Assembly (NCBI GenBank): GCA_023429275.1 | Contig: JAEYWB010000280.1 | Location: 1-7,283 of the forward strand | Direction: 5' to 3' | Source of the DNA: Planctomycetota bacterium | Lineage (GTDB): Bacteria > Planctomycetota > Planctomycetia > Planctomycetales > Planctomycetaceae | DNA length: 7,283 nucleotides | Part shown: piece by piece, positions 6,047-7,283 of the stretch | How positions within the stretch are numbered: position 1 is the stretch's first letter | Layout of the letters: each line of letters opens with the position of its first letter | Position numbers and translations under genes: made by a program | The notes under the pieces: generated by a model | What the model saw: only the letters and a program-made list of their open reading frames with translations | What the model was told of the DNA's origin: nothing | Databases searched by the model: none

Positions 6047-6071
6047 GTCTCGAATGCGGGTGCTTCGAGAC
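6047..6071 (+). promoter_or_regulatory. Perfect 8-bp inverted repeat in the TadZ-like gene leader
   Basis: GTCTCGAA (6047-6054) and TTCGAGAC (6064-6071) are exact reverse complements with a 9-nt loop, 54 nt upstream of the next gene's start. It can be read as a leader hairpin or as a dimer-binding operator; the sequence does not decide. No T-tract follows, so a terminator is less likely. Confidence 0.4.
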
Positions 6072-6125
6072 TAGACCAGGTCGGGCTGGCCGTGGTCGAT
6101 AACTCCTTCCCTGGAGGCGACGGAG

Positions 6126-7283
6126 ATGATTTCCGTCATTGCGACAGAGAACCCCCTTGTCGCGACAAAACTGCGTAAGGCGCTGGCGGCACGTGGGTAT
6201 GAATGTCCAATTACTCATGTCCTTCCGCTCGAAGGGGCGGAACGGGCCGTTCAGGCATTTCCGCGAAAGCCGGACCTGGTCCTGATTGTTCTTCCCCCGG
6301 ATTCTGCGCGCGGTGTTCGCCTGGTTCAGAAGCTCCGCAGTGAAACGCAGGGGCGTATGGTCGCGGTCGGCCCGGTCAGCGACGCCCGGCGAATGCTCGA
6401 AATTCTCCGGGCGGGTGCGGACGACTACCTCGACGAAGACGCCGACATCCACGAACAGATCGCCGCTCCCCTCGAGCGGCTGACCGCACAAGGTTCCGGC
6501 CCGAGCGGCGGGGCGGTGGTCGCCCTGGTCTCGGCGTCCGGAGGGTGCGGAACGAGCCTTCTCGCTTCCAACCTTGCGGTGCTTCTCGGCCGTCGTCACG
6601 AGCGCTGCGGTGTGTTCGACCTCGCCTCCCGCTTCGGCGACCTGTCGGCACTGCTCAACCTCGCACCTCGACATTCCCTCGCGGAGCTCTGCCGCCACGA
6701 GGAAGGTCTCGACCAGGAGATGCTTCAGCAGTCGCTCGCGACCCACGAGTCCGGAGCGCATGTCCTGGCGGCGCCGATGTCGGAAGACGACGCGCGTGCC
6801 GTGACGATGTCCGGCATCGACCGGATTCTCCAGCTCGCGCGGCGGCTCTTCCCCTGGTCGCTGCTCGACATGGGAACGATGGTGACCGGTCGGACAGCCC
6901 TGCTGCAGGGCTGCGACAAGATCTTCGTGCCGTTCCGACTCGACTTCACGTCGTTGTGCAATACGCGCCGGCTGCTCGATGAGTGGGAACGGCGGCAGTT
7001 CGGGTCGGACCGGATTGTGCCGGTCGGAATGCGGTGCGACCAGGCGGGCGAGCTCCCGCGGGCGAAAGTCGCCGCGATTCTCGGGCGAAGCATCGCCGGA
7101 TGGATTCCGGATGAACCGCTGACCGCCATGCTGTCGGTCAACTGCGGCGTCCCGGCCGTCATCGAAAGCCCCAAGTCTCCCTATGCCGTCGCTGTGCAGC
7201 AGCTGGCTGACACGGTCTGGGGACGGGTCGCCTCGGCGGATCCGGAGACTCCCGCCGGAACGGAAGAGGGTCGAAAGCCGCTC
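6126..7283 (+). CDS. TadZ/CpaE-like pilus assembly protein, 3' end cut by window edge
   Basis: The frame is open from ATG 6126 to the window edge (386 codons, no stop), with GGAGG (6113-6117) 8 nt upstream. Residues 1-120 form a receiver-like fold: ISVIATENP at the start, DLVLIVLPPDS (50-60), and LRAGADDYLDED (94-105). The phosphoacceptor Asp is replaced by Val55 and the conserved Lys near the end is absent, so it cannot be phosphorylated in the usual way. Residues 128-365 resemble a ParA/MinD-type ATPase: SASGGCGTSLLASNLAVLL (136-154) in the Walker A place, VFDLASRFGDLSALLNL (163-179) as the following strand and Asp-containing segment, and LLDMGTMV (246-253). This domain order is that of TadZ/CpaE, which localises Tad/Flp pilus machinery at the membrane or pole. 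The Walker A lacks the usual Lys before Thr/Ser, as several TadZ proteins do. Other Tad genes would be expected beyond the edge but are not visible. A MinD-like protein of another system is the alternative. Confidence 0.8.
   Translation, partial: MISVIATENPLVATKLRKALAARGYECPITHVLPLEGAERAVQAFPRKPDLVLIVLPPDSARGVRLVQKLRSETQGRMVAVGPVSDARRMLEILRAGADDYLDEDADIHEQIAAPLERLTAQGSGPSGGAVVALVSASGGCGTSLLASNLAVLLGRRHERCGVFDLASRFGDLSALLNLAPRHSLAELCRHEEGLDQEMLQQSLATHESGAHVLAAPMSEDDARAVTMSGIDRILQLARRLFPWSLLDMGTMVTGRTALLQGCDKIFVPFRLDFTSLCNTRRLLDEWERRQFGSDRIVPVGMRCDQAGELPRAKVAAILGRSIAGWIPDEPLTAMLSVNCGVPAVIESPKSPYAVAVQQLADTVWGRVASADPETPAGTEEGRKPL

Larger units (their letters stand above)
5773..6125. other. Hairpin-rich intergenic region before the TadZ-like gene
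   Basis: No gene is supported in this 353-nt gap. Open frames in it lack ribosome sites and family character. The gap contains a possible terminator just after the aminotransferase, a cluster of mutually exclusive short hairpins near 5944-5984, and a perfect 8-bp inverted repeat at 6047-6071. Its base composition is less GC-rich in the middle (about 5890-6040). It may carry the promoter and a long structured leader of the downstream gene. I could not match it to a known riboswitch class. Confidence 0.55.

Noticed and set aside
5833..6102. Plus-strand open frame (89 codons) in the gap after the aminotransferase
   Set aside because: There is no ribosome site before its GTG, the composition is Arg-rich, and it crosses the hairpin cluster.
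5997..6761. Minus-strand open frame (254 codons) across the leader and the TadZ-like gene
   Set aside because: It overlaps the well-supported plus-strand gene in most of its length, and its product shows no family pattern.

Overview
The window is high-GC bacterial DNA, densely coding, with a strong G/C bias at third codon positions that throws long spurious open frames onto the opposite strand. Start codons are often GTG behind clear AGGAG/GGAGG ribosome sites. The Pro/Ala-rich lipoprotein, the divergent MnmE-like GTPase and the TadZ/CpaE-type protein would fit a member of the Planctomycetota. That placement is an inference from overall style; no marker gene is present to prove it.

Layout. 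(1) 45-1718, plus strand: a small lipoprotein of unknown function, followed with no gap by a short MnmE/TrmE-family GTPase that lacks the C-terminal Cys motif of the family. (2) 1761-3931, minus strand: a two-component system. An OmpR-type response regulator comes first and overlaps the start of a membrane histidine kinase by 4 nt. It converges on the GTPase gene, with a possible shared hairpin in the 42-nt gap. (3) 3932-4566: an accessory-looking gap. It holds an inverted pair of 7-bp-periodic repeats (4001-4088), a 41-codon membrane-protein gene on the minus strand with a near-perfect ribosome site (4114-4239), and an AT-rich 9-bp dyad (4352-4377) between that gene and the divergent downstream gene. 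(4) 4567-5772, plus strand: an ArgD-like class III aminotransferase. (5) 5773-6125: a 353-nt gap rich in short hairpins. (6) 6126-7283, plus strand, running off the edge: a TadZ/CpaE-like protein made of a pseudo-receiver plus a ParA/MinD-type ATPase domain with a non-canonical Walker A. It is probably the first visible gene of a Tad-type pilus locus.

The genes do not form one pathway. The response regulator and kinase clearly work together. The lipoprotein and GTPase are probably co-transcribed, but no functional link is visible. The aminotransferase stands alone, without other arginine genes in view. I found no CRISPR array, tRNA, rRNA, transposase or phage gene. The least ordinary parts are the truncated MnmE-like GTPase, the heptad inverted repeat, the small membrane-protein gene, and the degenerate phosphorylation and nucleotide-binding sites of the TadZ-like protein.
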